Translations under genes and position numbers: made by a program
Shown here: positions 60,658 to 64,000 of the stretch, one piece after another
How the letters are laid out: each line of letters begins with the position of its first letter
Position numbering within the stretch: position 1 is the first letter of the stretch
The notes under the pieces: generated by a model
Seen by the model: the letters and a program-made list of their open reading frames with translations, nothing else
Database searches by the model: none
Told to the model about the DNA's origin: nothing
Assembly (NCBI GenBank): GCA_914767715.1
Contig: OU612066.1
Coordinates: forward strand, 18,884,283-18,948,282
Direction of reading: 5' to 3'
Source of the DNA: Membranipora membranacea
Taxonomy: Eukaryota; Bryozoa; Gymnolaemata; Cheilostomatida; Membraniporidae
DNA: 64,000 nt

Positions 60658-62468
60658 CCGACAACTTTACTGGTTATTCTTGATACCGAAGTTATTATTC
60701 CGGGCTTATTTCAGGTCGACTTCAGGATATCTCAGAGTGAAACAACACAAGCTACTACTAACATAAATAAATAAACAAATAAATAAATAAACGTAAATAA
60801 CAATTAAAAAGTGTATATACACATGTATATATGACATTTTCATAAATACTATGAATCAGAAATGGTATCAGGTTGGCTGACGGTTGTGGTCTGATTGATA
60901 TACAACACAGGGGTCCTGAAAGTTATCCGCCTTTCTCTGACCAAAGAGTTCAATAGATCTCCCTGACTGCGCCATCTCCAATGCTCCATCTAAATCCAGC
61001 TAGAGCATAGTTTCATATGGTTGAACTTCAATAATGGTCCTATTGTTTGTTGGTCGCTATATGACCCAAACAATAATCCTAAAAAGAAAAACATTGTGTA
61101 GTTAGTTAGTTAAATCTTTTATTTCATGTAATATTGAACCTCAAAATTATACGAAGGAACTAAAAAAGGCCTATTTTGAAGGCAAATGTGTACATAGAAT
61201 GTGATATTCAATAACAAAAAAATATATAATAGGTGGTTCGTTCGATTATTGTGGCAACCCTATGCTTATTACATCTTTATATTACATCTTTCACGTAAAC
61301 ACATATAGCAGTTAACTTTTATAAACGGGTGATGTTTATGATGTAGCAATGCCAAATGATATTGTCAAAGATTGAAGCAGCCAGCCAATCATTCAACATC
61401 ATATTGCATTCTTGTTAGATAAAGATGGATACGTTGTGAGTGCCGTTGTGAGTGCCGTACAATAGATTTATAGGCTGTAGTTAAGTGGGTGTTACTCTAA
61501 TACTATTACTGAAGTGAACAATTGAAATTAGTCATTGACATTGATTGATAAAGAAAAAGGTCAAGGTTTTTTTGATAAGCAAAGCTTACTGTTACTAGTG
61601 ATCACTACTAAATGTGTCAGCTGACAGTCTAGATAGGCCAATATCAGCCAAGGTATTACTCCTAGTCCTAGGGCCAACCAAGTGTAAATGTTGCAGAAGA
61701 GAAGGTAGAGGGAACTGTACTATAGTTAAATCTAGAGCAGTCAGAACCAGAAGTTAGGACCTACAAGGAATCGATATGACAAATAGTTACACTGGAGACA
61801 GAATAGATTGAAAGTAAAATATATACTTGTTTATATAGAATATTATTGTAATGTTTTCTTGGTGACCTATGACATGTTGTGACTTGTGCCACTTGTGGGC
61901 TACACAGCACACTGTGTTTAAAACATTGTAGCCTACAATGTTTTCATTCCGGTGCAAACTATATTGTACATGTGTTTAAAGATGGAACTACATTCCTATA
62001 TTCTGACTTGAACCTTCCCCTTGGCCACACGAGCCTCGCAGACAGAACGAGACATCGATACCATTCTATTATCACTTAAAATTACAGTAAGAGGAAACGA
62101 TTCAAGAAAACATGGATAGGCCCTATGTTGCCAAACATTGATTTTGAAAGCCACACGGCAAGAATGGATTTAGGATCTTGCTTTGCATGCTTAAATGTTG
62201 AGATGTACATGCTGCTGACCATATTGTCCTGTATATTTTTTTAGCACCAAATGAATGGCTAGAGACTGACTTACACCTAGGCAACTGAGCATTAAACCAC
62301 TTATTATCCTTGTCATTAAAGCATGCTGAACACCAGCCCAAACAGCTGCCGCACTCAAAGTCAGCAGGAGATGTATTGGAAAGGCCACAGTCCAATCATG
62401 GAGCGCAACCAGCATGTGACATCCACATTCAAGCTCAACTTTTCCCTAAGTACAACACTGCCACATGG

Positions 62469-63395
62469 ATGCATGACATGTACAAAGATCATCCTAACGT
62501 CAAACTGAATCAGGTTGTCATTCCAGGTAGCCACGACTCTGCTACTGACCAAATGACCAGGCATAGCCCATATGCCAAATTCAACAAGCTACACCGAGTA
62601 AGCCAGAAACTGGTATATATGTGGGCAAAATGTCAACATCATTCTGTATACGAGCAGCTTATGGATGGGATACGTTATCTAGATCTAAGACTGGAAAACC
62701 ATTCAACTGGATGGAAAACTTTCCATGGTCTATTATCTAACTGCTTACTGGATGTATTAGATCAAGTTGGCAAGTTTGCCTCAAATCAACAGCGTGAGAT
62801 AATAATTATAGATTTCCAACATTTGGTCAACTTTGATTTTCAAGACCACATAAATCTCATGGAATATATCATAAATCATCCCCAGCTAGGACCTAGATTA
62901 GCTGGCAACCATCTTGGTGCAGACGGGTCATTTCTCGATTACTGGAAAATGGAGAAAAACGTTGTGTTATTTTACACAGAAGGATTCAAACATTTCTCCC
63001 ATCTGTATTGGAGCCGTGGTAATTCCATAGAAAATCCTTGGTATAATACACCAAAGAAAACAGTATTGCTGGAGAGTTTAACGGCTGGTATAAGAGATAA
63101 AGGTCCTCACAAGTTTCATGTCTCCCAGCTGATTCTTACTCCAGATGCGTTTAAAGTTGTGTCTGGATTCGTGTTTGGTGTCTCCAGTTTGTTCAAATTA
63201 ACGATACCAGGGATTTCAGATTTATTGGCTAATGGTATTCTGCAAGGCCTAGACAGGGCAGCTAAAGAAGCAAATACTAGTCTTAACATAGTAATCGTAG
63301 ATTTTTATGAGCATGGACCTTTTGTGGTCAATTGTCTTGAAATCAACTCGGCCAACCTACAAAATACTTTGCCCACAAGCCTTGAGACCTGCTGA
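62469..63395 (+). CDS. PLCXD-type protein with PI-PLC X domain, single exon
   Basis: The open frame from the first in-frame ATG (62469) encodes 308 residues, near the roughly 320 of vertebrate PLCXD1-3. The X domain starts at once: IPGSHDSAT with catalytic His22, then GIRYLDLRLE (Arg74), FHGLL with the second catalytic His86, EIIIIDFQHL and, at the end, IVIVDFYEHGPF. The catalytic residues of bacterial-type PI-PLC are thus present, but there is no Y domain, C2 or PH domain. PLCXD proteins are thought to act on phosphoinositides in the cytosol; their activity is little studied. The frame is open back to a stop at 62286-62288 without an ATG, so a short upstream exon cannot be excluded. A gene with no introns amid intron-rich neighbours may be a retrocopy. 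Confidence 0.88.
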   Translation: MHDMYKDHPNVKLNQVVIPGSHDSATDQMTRHSPYAKFNKLHRVSQKLVYMWAKCQHHSVYEQLMDGIRYLDLRLENHSTGWKTFHGLLSNCLLDVLDQVGKFASNQQREIIIIDFQHLVNFDFQDHINLMEYIINHPQLGPRLAGNHLGADGSFLDYWKMEKNVVLFYTEGFKHFSHLYWSRGNSIENPWYNTPKKTVLLESLTAGIRDKGPHKFHVSQLILTPDAFKVVSGFVFGVSSLFKLTIPGISDLLANGILQGLDRAAKEANTSLNIVIVDFYEHGPFVVNCLEINSANLQNTLPTSLETC

Positions 63396-63437
63396 ATTCT
63401 GTCGATGGCCATCATCTTTAAACATTTCCTCTTGCTC

Positions 63438-63443
63438 AATAAA
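63438..63443 (+). promoter_or_regulatory. Polyadenylation signal of the PLCXD gene
   Basis: AATAAA 43 bp after the stop codon. The remaining 63444-64000 has no gene that I can support. Confidence 0.7.
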
Positions 63444-64000
63444 TTGAATATTTCTCACCAATGCTACCATTCTTGTATTGCCAAAATCATGACAAAGCAG
63501 ACAATAAGATTTATGTTATATCAATATGTTGGTATTGTACTCAAATAATATCATTGTGTGGTCAATGTATTTTCCACTCTCTCCTTCATTAATTCATATT
63601 CCTATTCCAAAGTAAACATCTGTTGAGTTTTTTGATTGTGTTGCTCTATTTGAACCAACAATTCTATGTATCGTATCTTTCATTCCTATGCTTTTAATTG
63701 TATTGTATATGATCATATGCTCAAGAAGACAGGAGTTTCCACGTTGCCCTTCCTTCCTTCCTAGAACAGCCACATAAACAGAAACCAGTCATGTCAATGT
63801 TCAATGTCAATTTTTCACCTTTGGCCTGCAAGTGCAAACCCTTTTTGACAGAACCAGAACATCAGAATTTTTTTTCCATATACCGAAATCTGCTCTGTTG
63901 AATGGCGTACTAAATCAAACCAATTAAATTACGTTATTATTAAAGGAAGGCTCAGCATGAGACTAGAGATTCACCCTCATGTATTTTTCCGCTCCTTGTT

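Larger units (their letters stand above)
57500..62468. other. Gene-poor region between FBXO33 and the PLCXD gene
   Basis: No gene recognised on either strand. It holds the palindromes and hairpin elements listed separately, an inverse dispersed repeat (59400-59790), runs of C and G near 58291, and AAAT-type repeats near 60765. The FBXO33 promoter should lie just above 57500. Confidence 0.45.

Overview
This is a stretch of animal (metazoan) nuclear DNA, most likely from a marine or other non-vertebrate lineage. It is AT-rich, the genes are split into small exons with clean GT-AG junctions, and the proteins are animal families (STK32/YANK kinase, FBXO33, METTL25, a SNX22/24-type PX protein, a PLCXD phospholipase-like protein, a multi-C2H2 zinc-finger protein). 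Nothing bacterial, viral or organellar was seen. The species cannot be named from sequence alone. All exon structures were built by hand from splice signals, reading-phase continuity and remembered family sequences; no alignment was run.

Layout. 0.6-6.3 kb: seven-exon C2H2 zinc-finger gene (+). 8.8-11.6 kb: PX-domain sorting nexin gene (-). 14.8-25.4 kb: STK32-type kinase gene (-), nine exons, whose introns hold a nest of non-autonomous DNA transposons. 25.4-36.5 kb: gene-poor, repeat-rich block with a 2.4-kb inverted-repeat-bounded element, duplicated U2 snRNA-like fragments beside a LINE remnant, a few unrecognised exon-like pieces, and a degenerate RTE/BovB-like reverse transcriptase (-). 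36.6-39.6 kb: METTL25-type methyltransferase gene (+), six exons. 41.5-42.8 kb: a small two-exon gene (+) with a TATA box, encoding a secreted cysteine-rich peptide of unknown role; its single intron carries a dead LINE fragment. 46.0-57.5 kb: FBXO33 orthologue (-), seven exons; its 6-kb last intron holds large inverted repeats and a 1.3-kb fold-back element, and another intron a perfect 20-copy 22-bp minisatellite. 57.5-62.4 kb: no gene seen, but several striking hairpin elements. 62.5-63.4 kb: intronless PLCXD-type gene (+).

The host genes are not an operon or pathway; they are ordinary neighbours on both strands. The unusual content is the mobile DNA: hairpin or terminal-inverted-repeat elements with readable target duplications (8 bp, 9 bp or TTAA), one example of three-level nesting, and a SINE family in which two tRNA-like modules face each other. 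The most promising undescribed gene is the secreted cysteine-rich peptide; the most promising undescribed mobile structures are the head-to-head tRNA SINE and the TAGCC-ended hairpin group.
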